64,000 nucleotides of DNA. It comes from Thiothrix subterranea. Its GTDB lineage: Bacteria > Pseudomonadota > Gammaproteobacteria > Thiotrichales > Thiotrichaceae. The stretch covers positions 372,001-436,000 of the forward strand of contig NZ_CP133217.1 of NCBI RefSeq assembly GCF_030930995.1, given 5' to 3'. Position numbers and translations under genes: made by a program. Positions within the stretch are counted from its first letter, which is position 1; every line of letters begins with the position of its first letter. Positions 42,763 to 51,769 of the stretch are shown piece after piece. The notes under the pieces were generated by a model, which did not search any database, was not told the DNA's origin, and saw nothing but the letters and a program-made list of their open reading frames with translations.

Positions 42763-43086
42763 ATGATGAATGATAACGTACTTGCACAACTTGCCGAGGT
42801 GCTGGAAAGCCGCAAACAGGCCGAGCCAGACAGTTCTTATGTTGCCAAACTCTACGCCAAGGGGCTGGATGCGATCCTCAAAAAGATCGGCGAAGAAGCC
42901 ACCGAAACCGTGATGGCAGCAAAAGACGGTGAGAAAGATAAAATTGTGTATGAAATCGCGGATTTATGGTTTCATACCCTCGTATTACTGGCACAACAGG
43001 GCTTACACCCCGATGCGGTGCTGGCAGAATTAGCCCGGCGCTCTGGCGTCTCCGGTCTGGTCGAAAAAGCCAGCCGCACACATTAA
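42763..43086 (+). CDS. hisE: Phosphoribosyl-ATP pyrophosphatase
   Basis: 107-residue all-alpha NTP pyrophosphohydrolase converting PR-ATP to PR-AMP. The family motif [17 protein letters not shown], with metal-binding Glu residues, is followed by [19 protein letters not shown]. It is a stand-alone HisE, not fused to HisI. The second of two adjacent ATGs (42766) is an equal start candidate. Confidence 0.95.
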   Translation: MMNDNVLAQLAEVLESRKQAEPDSSYVAKLYAKGLDAILKKIGEEATETVMAAKDGEKDKIVYEIADLWFHTLVLLAQQGLHPDAVLAELARRSGVSGLVEKASRTH

Positions 43087-43103
43087 CTTTAAGGAGAAAC
43101 GAA

Positions 43104-43346
43104 ATGGGTTTAGGTGGCATCAGCCCTTGGTCATTGTTACTGATTCTGGTCATTATTCTGTTATTGTTTGGCACTAAACGCCTGCGCAACATGGGCAGTG
43201 ACCTCGGTGAAACCTTCAAAAACTTCAAAAAGTCCATGAAAGACGGGCAGGAAGAAACCTCTGAACAAGTCTCGCAACAACCACCGCAAAACATTCCCGG
43301 TGGGCGCGTGATTGACACGGAAGCCAAAGAAAAAGACAAGGTTTAA
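43104..43346 (+). CDS. tatA: Sec-independent translocase subunit TatA
   Basis: 80-residue pore-forming subunit of the twin-arginine translocase. It has one N-terminal membrane helix ([25 protein letters not shown]), then an amphipathic helix [18 protein letters not shown] and an acidic tail. I use the ATG at 43104 after AAGGAGAAACGAA. Confidence 0.95.
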   Translation: MGLGGISPWSLLLILVIILLLFGTKRLRNMGSDLGETFKNFKKSMKDGQEETSEQVSQQPPQNIPGGRVIDTEAKEKDKV

Positions 43347-43369
43347 GCACCTAACAGGTAACGCAAGCC

Positions 43370-43669
43370 ATGTTTGAATCCAGTTTCCTCGAAATGCTGG
43401 TGGTGGGTGTCATTGCCCTGCTGGTGATTGGCCCTGAGCGCCTGCCCGGGCTTGCCCGTAAAGCCGGACGCTTGCTGGGCAAAGCGCGTGCTTTCATTGC
43501 GACCACGCGCACTGATATTGAGCGTGAATTACGCACGGAAGAAATGCGTGGAATGCTCAGCCGTCAGGAAGAGGAAATCCGCGAATTGCGCAATTTGATG
43601 CAACAAAATACGCAAGACGTTCGCCACAGTATCGAAGACGCCACCAAGCCCCATGACGAAAAAAGCTAA
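43370..43669 (+). CDS. tatB: Sec-independent translocase subunit TatB
   Basis: 99-residue receptor subunit with membrane helix FLEMLVVGVIALLVIGPERLPGLARKAGRLLGKAR, the TatB-type E-PERLP hinge, and an acidic coiled-coil-like tail. It overlaps the tatC start by 17 bases. Distinct from TatA by length of the charged helix and the ERLP motif. Confidence 0.95.
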   Translation: MFESSFLEMLVVGVIALLVIGPERLPGLARKAGRLLGKARAFIATTRTDIERELRTEEMRGMLSRQEEEIRELRNLMQQNTQDVRHSIEDATKPHDEKS

Positions 43670-44699
43670 TACGTCCGCGCCGGAAGGTGAGGAACTCGGT
43701 TTCTTGCAACACCTCGTGGAGTTGCGTGACCGCTTATTGCGCATGGTGCTGGCAATTGGCATTGTGTTTTTGATCCTCATGCCGTTCGCACAGGATTTGT
43801 ACAACTTACTCTCTGACCCACTGGTGCGGCATTTACCAGAAGGTCAAAAACTGATTGCAGTTGGGGTGGCTTCACCTTTCTTTATCCCTTACAAGCTCGC
43901 CATGATGGTCGCGTTTGTCTTGGCATTACCTTATGTGTTGTATCAAGTATGGGGATTTATTGCCCCCGGTTTGTACCAGCACGAAAAGAAAATTGTCACA
44001 CCACTATTGCTCTCCAGCGTGGCACTGTTTTATGTTGGCATGGCATTTGCCTATTTCTTAGTGCTGCCGATGATGTTTAGCATCTTGCCGGGCTTCGCTC
44101 CTTCCAATGTCGATGTCACCCCGGATATTGCCGAATACCTTGATTTCGTGATGATGATGTTCATGGCATTCGGCATTGGTTTTGAAATGCCAGTTGCGAC
44201 TATCTTATTAATCACCACCGGCATTGCCAGTCGTGAAACACTTGAACAATCACGCCCTTATGTGATCGTGGTCGCCTTTATCGTCGGCATGTTTTTAACG
44301 CCACCGGATGTGCTATCACAGGTAATGTTAGCCGTACCCATGTGGTTACTGTTTGAAGTGGGTTTGCTTGCCAGCCGCCTGTTTGACCAACACGTAGAGA
44401 AAGCGAGTGCGGAAAGAGAAGCTCGCGAGAAACTCGAATACCAGCGTGAAATTAAACCACCGGCAGCGCCCGCTACCACCGCAGCAGCAACCGGGGCAGC
44501 GGCAGCAGCAGCGACGACTGCTTGGGAAAATGACCAATACATTTTCGAGGAAACCGTGCCAGTACAACCCACGGATGATGACGAATTTCGCCCCTTGACC
44601 GACGAAGAAATGGAAGCGGAACTGGAACGCATGGATGAAGAATTCAAGCGCATGGAAGACAACTTCCGTAAACAAGAAGACGATGGGAAAAAGCCATGA
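43653..44699 (+). CDS. tatC: Sec-independent translocase subunit TatC with long acidic tail
   Basis: Core receptor of the Tat system, six membrane helices in the first ~250 residues, with HLVELRDRLLRMVLAIG at the N-terminus and FMAFGIGFEMPVATILL. The C-terminus adds about 100 residues not found in E. coli TatC: a Lys/Glu helix, a Thr/Ala-rich stretch (PAAPATTAAATGAAAAAATTAW), then a very acidic Met/Glu/Asp segment. The tail faces the cytoplasm. Stop overlaps gpmI by ATGA. Confidence 0.95.
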   Translation: MTKKANTSAPEGEELGFLQHLVELRDRLLRMVLAIGIVFLILMPFAQDLYNLLSDPLVRHLPEGQKLIAVGVASPFFIPYKLAMMVAFVLALPYVLYQVWGFIAPGLYQHEKKIVTPLLLSSVALFYVGMAFAYFLVLPMMFSILPGFAPSNVDVTPDIAEYLDFVMMMFMAFGIGFEMPVATILLITTGIASRETLEQSRPYVIVVAFIVGMFLTPPDVLSQVMLAVPMWLLFEVGLLASRLFDQHVEKASAEREAREKLEYQREIKPPAAPATTAAATGAAAAAATTAWENDQYIFEETVPVQPTDDDEFRPLTDEEMEAELERMDEEFKRMEDNFRKQEDDGKKP

Positions 44700-46267
44700 A
44701 ATCAAAACACCCCAATGTGCCGCGCCGCAAAACCATTCTGGTGATTTTGGATGGCGTAGGCGTTAACCCTAGCAAACGCTTTAACGCGGTACACGAAGCC
44801 GATACCCCGAATTTTGACCGCTATTTCGGCAGCTACCCGCACACCACTTTGCAAGCCTCCGGGCGGGCAGTCGGGCTACCGGATGGGCAAATGGGCAACT
44901 CCGAAGTCGGGCACATGACCATTGGCTGTGGCACGATTTTGCGCCAAGATTTGGTGCGGATCGAAGACGCAATAGAAGACGGTAGCTTCTACAAAAATCA
45001 TTCCCTGCTGAATGCGCTGGAAAGTGCCAAAGCCGACAAACGTCCGCTGCACTTATTGGGCTTGGTATCGGACGGCGGCGTACACAGCCACATGACGCAC
45101 ATTATCGCCTTGCTGAAAGCCTGCATGGAACACAATGTCAAACCCGTGCTGCATGTGATTACCGACGGGCGTGACACTGCACCGAAAATCGCCAAGCAAT
45201 TTATCCAGCAAATTCAACGGGTGATGGAAATGACGGGCGGTGAAATTGCCACTGTCACCGGGCGTTTTTACGCGATGGATCGGGATAACCGTTGGGAGCG
45301 CACCAAACTCGCGTGGGACGCGATGGTACGTGGCATCGGCACACCTGCCAGCAGCGCGTTGCAAGCGGTGGATGATGCGTATGCCGCTGGGGAAACCGAC
45401 GAATTCATCAAACCGCGCATTATGCCGGGTGCTGAGTTAATCCAAAGCAATGACACCGTGCTGTTTTTCAACTTCCGCAATGACCGCCCCCGCCAAACCG
45501 CGAAAGCCTTGGCTGACCCGGACTTTGCCGATTTTGACCGGGGTGATTTCGAGCCAGTCTCGCTCACCACCATGACGGAATACGACAAACGCCTGCTTGC
45601 CCCGGTGATTTTTTCACCGGAACGCCCCGCCACCAACTTGGCGCAAACCATTAGCTTAGCGGGCTTGAAACAACTGCATTGTGCGGAAACCGAAAAGTAC
45701 GCCCACGTCACGTTCTTTTTCAACGGCGGGCGTGAACGCACTTACGCGGGCGAAGACCGTATCGTCATCCCCTCGCCTAAGGTAGAAACTTATGACGATC
45801 AGCCGGAAATGAGCGCGAAAGAAGTCGCTGACACCATTATCAGTGCGATTGAGCAGGACAAATATTGCTTCATCGTGGTGAATTTTGCCAATGGTGACAT
45901 GGTAGGGCACACCGCCGTTCCCGGTGCGGTGATTAAAGCGGTGGAAGCGCTGGATCGTGAAGTCGGGCGTTTGTTAGACAGCGCGGTTGCTCACGATTAC
46001 TCGGTGATTTTGACGGCTGACCACGGTAACTGCGACGAATACATTGACCCGCTGACCGGCGAACCCAATACCCAGCACACCGTTTACCCCGTGCCCTGCT
46101 TGATTATGGACAAATCCAACTGGCGGCTATCGACTGAAGGCGGCTTGAGCAATCTTGCGCCGACGGTATTGCACTTAATGGGGCTGCCCAAACCGGATGG
46201 CATGAAAGGCAAATCCTTATTGCTGGAAGAACTCCCCAAAGGCCACCGCCCAGTGGGAGCGTACTAA
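44696..46267 (+). CDS. gpmI: 2,3-bisphosphoglycerate-independent phosphoglycerate mutase
   Basis: Manganese-dependent glycolytic mutase of 523 residues (alkaline phosphatase superfamily). Landmarks: ILVILDGVGVN (metal Asp), GQMGNSEVGH with the phospho-Ser near residue 69, HVITDGRDTAPK, GRFYAMDRD..WER, and VILTADHGNCD. Length is normal. It is translationally coupled to tatC rather than placed with other glycolytic genes, which are clustered at 50660-57690. Confidence 0.96.
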   Translation: MKSKHPNVPRRKTILVILDGVGVNPSKRFNAVHEADTPNFDRYFGSYPHTTLQASGRAVGLPDGQMGNSEVGHMTIGCGTILRQDLVRIEDAIEDGSFYKNHSLLNALESAKADKRPLHLLGLVSDGGVHSHMTHIIALLKACMEHNVKPVLHVITDGRDTAPKIAKQFIQQIQRVMEMTGGEIATVTGRFYAMDRDNRWERTKLAWDAMVRGIGTPASSALQAVDDAYAAGETDEFIKPRIMPGAELIQSNDTVLFFNFRNDRPRQTAKALADPDFADFDRGDFEPVSLTTMTEYDKRLLAPVIFSPERPATNLAQTISLAGLKQLHCAETEKYAHVTFFFNGGRERTYAGEDRIVIPSPKVETYDDQPEMSAKEVADTIISAIEQDKYCFIVVNFANGDMVGHTAVPGAVIKAVEALDREVGRLLDSAVAHDYSVILTADHGNCDEYIDPLTGEPNTQHTVYPVPCLIMDKSNWRLSTEGGLSNLAPTVLHLMGLPKPDGMKGKSLLLEELPKGHRPVGAY

Positions 46268-46269
46268 GC

Positions 46270-46470
46270 ATGGAAATACTCGTGAATGGCACACCGCACC
46301 TCGTGGCGGAAGGCACGACAGCGGCGCAGTTGTTGGTGATTTTAGACTTGCAAGGCAAACGCCTCGCGCTGGAAATCAATCAAGCACTCGTGCCGCGCAG
46401 TCAATTTGACACCTTCGTACTGCAACCCCATGATACGGTTGAAATCGTCCACGCCATCGGTGGCGGTTAA
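46270..46470 (+). CDS. thiS: Thiamine biosynthesis sulfur carrier ThiS
   Basis: 66-residue ubiquitin-like sulfur carrier ending in the required Gly-Gly (VHAIGGG), preceded by MEILVNGTPHLVAEGTTAAQLL. The C-terminal thiocarboxylate supplies sulfur to the thiazole made by ThiG. It starts two bases after gpmI. No TPP riboswitch is seen in front, so it depends on the upstream transcript. Confidence 0.95.
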   Translation: MEILVNGTPHLVAEGTTAAQLLVILDLQGKRLALEINQALVPRSQFDTFVLQPHDTVEIVHAIGGG

Positions 46471-46488
46471 TACAATAAGGAATTCATC

Positions 46489-47271
46489 ATGCAACACGAC
46501 ACCCTCACCATTGCAGGCAAGGTCTATTCATCCCGCCTGTTGGTTGGCACTGGCAAATACAAAGACTTAGCAGAAACCCAAGCCGCCACCGAAGCCAGCG
46601 GTGCGCAAATTATTACCGTCGCGATTCGCCGCACCAACATCGGTCAGAATAAGGATGAACCCAACCTGCTGGATGTGATTCCGCTGAGTAAATACACCCT
46701 GCTGCCGAATACCGCAGGTTGTTACAACGTCGATGATGCCGTGCGCACTTGCCGCTTAGCGCGTGAATTGTTGGATGGTCACAAGCTGGTCAAACTCGAA
46801 GTGCTGGGCGATGCCAAAACCCTCTACCCTGACACGATTCAAACCCTGAAAGCGGCTGAAATTCTAGTAAAAGATGGCTTTGATGTCATGGTGTACACCA
46901 GCGACGACCCATTGATTGCGCGTCAATTGGAAGAAATCGGCTGCGTGGCTGTCATGCCGCTGGCAGCACCGATTGGCTCAGGTTTAGGCATTCGCAATCC
47001 ATATAACATCCTTGAAATCATTGAAAACGCTAACGTTCCGATTATCGTAGATGCAGGCGTAGGTACTGCGTCTGATGCGGCAATTGCGATGGAAATGGGC
47101 TGTGACGGCGTGTTGATGAACACCGCCATTGCGGGCGCGAAAAACCCCGTATTGATGGCTTCTGCCATGAAAAAAGCCATTGAAGCGGGGCGTGAAGCCT
47201 TCCTTGCAGGGCGGATGCCACGTAAACGTTACGCTTCTGCCTCCTCACCGCTGGAAGGCACGTTCTTCTAA
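46489..47271 (+). CDS. thiG: Thiazole synthase
   Basis: Forms the thiazole ring of thiamine from deoxyxylulose phosphate, dehydroglycine and ThiS sulfur. The 260-residue barrel has [10 protein letters not shown], the Schiff-base lysine in [11 protein letters not shown] (about Lys102), [17 protein letters not shown], and [33 protein letters not shown]. Other thi genes are not nearby. Confidence 0.96.
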   Translation: MQHDTLTIAGKVYSSRLLVGTGKYKDLAETQAATEASGAQIITVAIRRTNIGQNKDEPNLLDVIPLSKYTLLPNTAGCYNVDDAVRTCRLARELLDGHKLVKLEVLGDAKTLYPDTIQTLKAAEILVKDGFDVMVYTSDDPLIARQLEEIGCVAVMPLAAPIGSGLGIRNPYNILEIIENANVPIIVDAGVGTASDAAIAMEMGCDGVLMNTAIAGAKNPVLMASAMKKAIEAGREAFLAGRMPRKRYASASSPLEGTFF

Positions 47272-47285
47272 ACACTGGCAGAGTC

Positions 47286-47975
47286 ATGGATACAACAACA
47301 GCACCGCATCGCGCCATTAAGAGTTTCGTCTTGCGTCAAGGTCGCGTCACCAAGGCGCAGGAAGAAGCGTTAACCAATCTGTGGCCGGTTTTCGGCATCG
47401 AACCCAGTGATACAGCGCTCGACTTCCCCACCCTATTCGGGCGCGTTGCCTCGGTAACGCTGGAAATCGGCTTCGGCAATGGTGATTCCCTCGCGCAAAT
47501 GGCAGCCGCCGCGCCGGAACGTGATTTCATCGGCATTGAAGTGCATACCCCCGGCGTGGGGCATTTGCTCAAACTGATCGGCGATCAGGGTTTGCAAAAT
47601 GTGCGGGTGATGAATACCGATGCGGTCGAAATCCTGCAACAACGCATCCCCGCCCATTCGCTGGATCGGGTGCAATTGTTTTTTCCTGACCCTTGGCACA
47701 AGAAAAAGCACCACAAACGCCGCATCGTGCAATTACCGTTTGTGAGCCTATTAGCCTCGCGCTTGCAAACCGGTGGCGTGTTCCACATGGCCACTGATTG
47801 GGAAAATTACGCCGAATACATGGCTGAGGTTATGCAAACCAGCCCGGACTTCGTTAATCTTGCACCCCAAACGCCCTATTCACCCCGCCCAGACACGCGC
47901 CCACTGACCAAATTTGAAAACCGTGGGTTAAAACTGGGGCATGGCGTTTGGGATCTGCTTTACCAAAAAAATTAA
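47286..47975 (+). CDS. trmB: tRNA (guanine-N7-)-methyltransferase
   Basis: Methylates G46 of tRNA variable loops. 229 residues, with SAM motif [33 protein letters not shown], and the family signature [18 protein letters not shown] followed by [10 protein letters not shown]. It sits 14 bases after thiG and six before purU, all in one direction. Confidence 0.95.
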   Translation: MDTTTAPHRAIKSFVLRQGRVTKAQEEALTNLWPVFGIEPSDTALDFPTLFGRVASVTLEIGFGNGDSLAQMAAAAPERDFIGIEVHTPGVGHLLKLIGDQGLQNVRVMNTDAVEILQQRIPAHSLDRVQLFFPDPWHKKKHHKRRIVQLPFVSLLASRLQTGGVFHMATDWENYAEYMAEVMQTSPDFVNLAPQTPYSPRPDTRPLTKFENRGLKLGHGVWDLLYQKN

Positions 47976-47981
47976 TACGTT

Positions 47982-48845
47982 ATGCCAACCGAAGCCCATT
48001 ACATTCTCACCGTCACCTGCCCCGCCAAAACCGGGATCGTCGCTGCTGTCACCGGCTTTCTGGCGGAATCCCAATGCTACATTACCGAAATGGCGCAATA
48101 CGATGACGAGATGACCCAGAAATTTTTCTGCCGGATTATGTTCCGCCGCGATAGCCAGTTATCGCCTGCGCTTGACACGCTGCGCCAACAGTTTGCCGTG
48201 ATTGCCGAAAATTTTGCGATGCAATGGGGCATCACCAATGCCACCCGTGCCACCCGCGTGGTACTCATGGTCTCCAAAGCGGATCATTGTTTGGTGGATT
48301 TGCTGTACCGCAAGAACAAAGGCGATTTGAATATGAACGTCGTCTGCGTGGTTTCCAATCACATGGATTTGCGTTCTTTGGTGGAACGTGAAGGCATCCG
48401 CTTTGTGTGCCTGCCTGTCGACAAAACCAATAAAGCCGAACAAGAAGCGCGAATGTTGGAAATTGTTGCCGACGCCCAAGCCGAATTGGTGGTGCTGGCG
48501 CGTTACATGCAAATCCTTTCGGACGACACGTGCCGGAAATTGGCGGGTATGTGCATCAATATTCACCATTCATTCCTGCCCGGATTCAAAGGCGCACGCC
48601 CTTACCACCAAGCCTACGACCGTGGGGTGAAACTGATTGGGGCGACCGCGCATTACGTTACCTCCGATTTGGATGAAGGTCCGATCATCGAGCAATCGGT
48701 AGAGCGCGTCGACCACACCTACCAACCCGAAGACCTCGCTGCATTGGGGCGCGACCTCGAAAACAGTGCTCTCGCCAAAGCCGTGCGCTTACACATTGAG
48801 CGGCGTGTGTTTATGGATGGCAATAAAACCGTGGTATTCAAATAA
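47982..48845 (+). CDS. purU: Formyltetrahydrofolate deformylase
   Basis: Hydrolyses 10-formyl-THF to THF and formate, balancing one-carbon pools. 287 residues: an N-terminal ACT domain (YILTVTCPAKTGIVAAVTGFLAESQCYITE, about residues 8-80) and a C-terminal formyltransferase-fold domain with VVCVVSNHMDLR, NIHHSFLPGFKGARPYHQAYDRGVKLIGATAHYVTSDLDEGPII. The GARF-like His and Asp are intact. Confidence 0.95.
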   Translation: MPTEAHYILTVTCPAKTGIVAAVTGFLAESQCYITEMAQYDDEMTQKFFCRIMFRRDSQLSPALDTLRQQFAVIAENFAMQWGITNATRATRVVLMVSKADHCLVDLLYRKNKGDLNMNVVCVVSNHMDLRSLVEREGIRFVCLPVDKTNKAEQEARMLEIVADAQAELVVLARYMQILSDDTCRKLAGMCINIHHSFLPGFKGARPYHQAYDRGVKLIGATAHYVTSDLDEGPIIEQSVERVDHTYQPEDLAALGRDLENSALAKAVRLHIERRVFMDGNKTVVFK

Positions 48846-48870
48846 CCACCTCTAGCAGGAACCGATTGCA

Positions 48871-49932
48871 ATGACCACTTTATTCGACTCCGCTCAACTG
48901 GGCGATCTTACCTTGCGCAACCGCATTATTATGGCACCGCTGACCCGTTGCCGTGCCAGTAGCGGGCGTGTGCCGAATGCACTCATGGCACAGTATTACC
49001 AACAACGTGCCAGCGCAGGCTTAATTTTAACCGAAGCCACCTCCGTGACGCCAATGGGCGTGGGCTACCCTGATACGCCGGGAATCTGGTCGCCGGAACA
49101 AGTCGAAGGCTGGAAACTCATCACCGATGCAGTGCATCAAGTGGGCGGGCTAATTTTCCTGCAACTGTGGCACGTTGGGCGCATTTCTGATTCCAGCTAT
49201 TTGAATGGCGAGCTACCCGTTGCCCCCAGCGCGATTGCAGCGCAAGGCCATGTGAGTTTAGTGCGCCCCGAAAAAACCTACGAAGTGCCACGCGCCTTGG
49301 AAACGCATGAAATTCCGGGCATTGTCAGCGCTTACCGTTTGGGGGCAGAAAACGCGAAGCTGGCAGGCTTTGACGGGGTGGAAGTCCACGGGGCGAATGG
49401 CTATTTACTCGACCAATTCCTGCAAGACAGCACCAATCAACGCACCGATGCTTACGGCGGAACGCTAGAAAATCGGGCGCGTTTGCTGTTGGAAGTCACT
49501 GATGCCGTGATTGAGGTGTGGGGTGCTGCACGGGTCGGCGTGCACCTTGCACCGCGTTGCGATGCGCACACGATGAGCGATTCTAACCCGCTAGAAACGT
49601 TCACCTACGTGGCGCAAGCTCTAGGCAAACGCCACATCGCGTTTATTTTCACCCGCGAAGCTGTGGGCGCTGACAGCATTAGCTCCGCGATGAAACAAGC
49701 CTTCGGGGGATTTTTCATCGCTAACGAAAACTTCGATGCGCAAACGGCACAACAGGTATTAGCAGCAGGCAATGCCGATGCGGTAGCGTTTGGTCAGAAG
49801 TTTATTGCTAACCCCGATTTACCACGCCGTTTGCAGGAAAATTTGCCGTTGAATCCGCCCAACTTTGATACATTCTACCCAATGGGCAATCCAGATTTCG
49901 CGGTGGGGTATACCGACTATCCGTTTAGTTAA
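48871..49932 (+). CDS. Old-yellow-enzyme-family alkene/flavin reductase
   Basis: FMN-dependent oxidoreductase of 353 residues related to NemA and xenobiotic reductases. Motifs: NRIIMAPLTRCRASSGRVPNALMAQYY, LILTEATSVTPMGVGYPDTPGIWS, QLWHVGRIS, VEVHGANGYLLDQFLQDSTNQRTDAYGG (the HxxN-type phenol-binding pair is HGAN) and FGQKFIANPDLP. It probably reduces activated C=C bonds with NAD(P)H; the physiological substrate is unknown. Confidence 0.9.
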   Translation: MTTLFDSAQLGDLTLRNRIIMAPLTRCRASSGRVPNALMAQYYQQRASAGLILTEATSVTPMGVGYPDTPGIWSPEQVEGWKLITDAVHQVGGLIFLQLWHVGRISDSSYLNGELPVAPSAIAAQGHVSLVRPEKTYEVPRALETHEIPGIVSAYRLGAENAKLAGFDGVEVHGANGYLLDQFLQDSTNQRTDAYGGTLENRARLLLEVTDAVIEVWGAARVGVHLAPRCDAHTMSDSNPLETFTYVAQALGKRHIAFIFTREAVGADSISSAMKQAFGGFFIANENFDAQTAQQVLAAGNADAVAFGQKFIANPDLPRRLQENLPLNPPNFDTFYPMGNPDFAVGYTDYPFS

Positions 49933-49956
49933 CAGATATTGGCGGCGTTTAGTGCT

Positions 49957-50475
49957 TCAAATGACCGCCAATAGCTTTTCGCGTAAATCTTTACCCTGTT
50001 TTTGCCCTTGCTGGGTATTGGCAATTTCTTCATGCCACGCTTCAAACAAAGCACGCAATTCGACGTGCGTTTGGCAACGCTCAATATTTCGCACCAAATG
50101 GGTTGCGCCATAAGCTCCCTTAAAAGCATTTAGGCTATTCATCATAAAGTTCTTAGCCATACTGAACTTGGCAGGCTCAAAGGTTGCTGGTAACTCACGA
50201 AAAAGACGAAAGTCTGCATCAGAGATTTGTTTAGCAGCAGATGGGGTTGCAATATTCGTGGGTGCATTATTGACAGGTGCAATGTAACCGCCCGTTTCCA
50301 AAAAGCGTAGAATACCGCTTAAATCATCAACACGCGGCAAGGTTTTCAGCTCTTCAAAGCGGCGTTTGCCGTCCACATAAATCAATACCGAGCGCTCTAC
50401 TCTGGATAAGCCGTTCGCTTTGGTTTGAACTTCCTCGAAACCTTTGGGGGTCTTGGAAAAAATTATGTTTATCAT
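49957..50475 (-). CDS. Hypothetical protein
   Basis: 172 residues, soluble. The N-terminal region IIFSKTPKGFEEVQTKANGLSRVERSVLIYVDGKRRFEELKTLPRVDD resembles proteobacterial proteins in which such a domain acts as a small regulatory or adaptor module, but I cannot name a family. A Pro/Ala/Thr-rich linker and a helical C-terminus with VRNIERCQTHVELRALFEAWHEEIAN follow. It is convergent with the flavin reductase gene and has no obvious operon partner. Confidence 0.7.
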   Translation of the reverse strand: MINIIFSKTPKGFEEVQTKANGLSRVERSVLIYVDGKRRFEELKTLPRVDDLSGILRFLETGGYIAPVNNAPTNIATPSAAKQISDADFRLFRELPATFEPAKFSMAKNFMMNSLNAFKGAYGATHLVRNIERCQTHVELRALFEAWHEEIANTQQGQKQGKDLREKLLAVI

Positions 50476-50572
50476 GGGTTACTCCTCCTTTTTATCTTGT
50501 TTGATCGTTTTTTTAATTTGGAAAATTCACCGATACTCTATCGTAGAAACCATTCGGTTGGCTACATCAAAC

Positions 50573-50599
50573 AAAAAGGGAGCCGAAGCTCCCTTTTTT
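50573..50599 (-). terminator. Bidirectional terminator after fba
   Basis: AAAAAGGGAGC and GCTCCCTTTTT form an 11-bp stem with a CGAA tetraloop, flanked by T-rich sequence in both directions. Leftward it ends the tkt-to-fba gene set. Confidence 0.88.
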
Positions 50600-50621
50600 A
50601 CGCGCTATGCAGGCGCTTGCC

Positions 50622-50649
50622 GTAGAGACGCAAAATCTTGCGCCTCTAC
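50622..50649. repeat. 28-bp palindrome, copy B
   Basis: Same element as at 35879-35906 with two substitutions, which leave two mismatched pairs in the dyad. It lies just past the fba stop codon and before the strong terminator. Confidence 0.88.
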
Positions 50650-50659
50650 ATTGGCTAGT

Positions 50660-51724
50660 TTACGACACTTTCGGGTCGAGCTTGCCAGCTTTGTATTCAC
50701 CGAACATGACTTCCAGTGAAACCGGTTTGATTTTGCTGGCTTGACCGGCACAACCAAACGCTTCAAAGCGGTCTTTGCAGATGCCTGACATCGCTTTGGT
50801 CGCTTCTTTCAGGAATTTGCGTGGGTCAAAGTTAGCGGTGTTTTCAGCCAAATGCTTACGGATTGCACCAGTGGATGCCATACGCAAGTCAGTGTCGATG
50901 TTAACTTTACGCACGCCGTGCTTGATGCCTTCAACGATTTCAGAAACCGGTACGCCGTAGGTTTGGCCCATGTCGCCGCCGTAGTTGTTGATAATCGCGA
51001 GCCAATCTTCTGGCACAGAAGAAGAGCCGTGCATAACCAAGTGGACGGTCGGGATGCGAGCGTGGATTTCTTTCACACGGTCGATACGCAGTACATTGCC
51101 GGTAGGCTTCTTGGTGAACTTGTATGCACCATGGGAAGTACCGATAGCGATCGCCAGCGCGTCAACGCCGGTCTTGCGCACGAAGTCAGCCGCTTCTTCT
51201 GGGTCAGTCAGCAATTGGGAATGATCCAATACGCCTTCTGCACCGTGACCGTCTTCTTCGCCCATCATGCCGGTTTCGAGTGAACCCAAGCAACCCAGTT
51301 CGCCTTCCACGGAAACGCCGCAAGCATGAGCCAGCTCAACCACTTTACGGGTAGTTTCAACATTGTATTCGTAGCTGGATGGAGTTTTTGCATCCGCCAT
51401 CAACGAGCCATCCATCATCACGGATGAGAAGCCAGACTGGATGGAACGGAAGCAAACTGCCGGTTCAGAACCGTGGTCTTGGTGCATAACCACGGGGATA
51501 TGCGGGTACATTTCGACCGCTGCCAGTACCAAGTGACGCAGGAACGGTTCGCCTGCGTAAGAACGCGCACCGGCAGAACCTTGCAGGATAACCGGAGAGT
51601 TGCACGCATCAGCCGCTTGCATGATGGCGTGGATTTGCTCCATGTTGTTGACGTTGAATGCTGGCATCCCGTAGCCGTTTTCAGCCGCGTGATCCAGTAA
51701 TTGACGCAAAGAAATCAAAGCCAT
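50660..51724 (-). CDS. fba: Fructose-bisphosphate aldolase, class II
   Basis: Zinc aldolase of 354 residues serving glycolysis and the Calvin cycle (FBP and probably sedoheptulose-1,7-bisphosphate). Signatures: [27 protein letters not shown] (zinc His and catalytic Asp), [20 protein letters not shown] and [11 protein letters not shown]. The ATG follows GAGGAG. It is the final gene of the leftward tkt-gap-pgk-pyk-fba cluster, the class and order seen in autotrophic proteobacteria. Confidence 0.95.
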   Translation of the reverse strand: MALISLRQLLDHAAENGYGMPAFNVNNMEQIHAIMQAADACNSPVILQGSAGARSYAGEPFLRHLVLAAVEMYPHIPVVMHQDHGSEPAVCFRSIQSGFSSVMMDGSLMADAKTPSSYEYNVETTRKVVELAHACGVSVEGELGCLGSLETGMMGEEDGHGAEGVLDHSQLLTDPEEAADFVRKTGVDALAIAIGTSHGAYKFTKKPTGNVLRIDRVKEIHARIPTVHLVMHGSSSVPEDWLAIINNYGGDMGQTYGVPVSEIVEGIKHGVRKVNIDTDLRMASTGAIRKHLAENTANFDPRKFLKEATKAMSGICKDRFEAFGCAGQASKIKPVSLEVMFGEYKAGKLDPKVS

Positions 51725-51769
51725 GTTGTTCTCCTCAAAATGTTATGTAAACTGTTAATGTGTTCTGCC

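Noticed and set aside
46270-46470. TPP riboswitch before thiS
   Set aside because: Only two bases separate gpmI from thiS and no thi-box sequence is seen.
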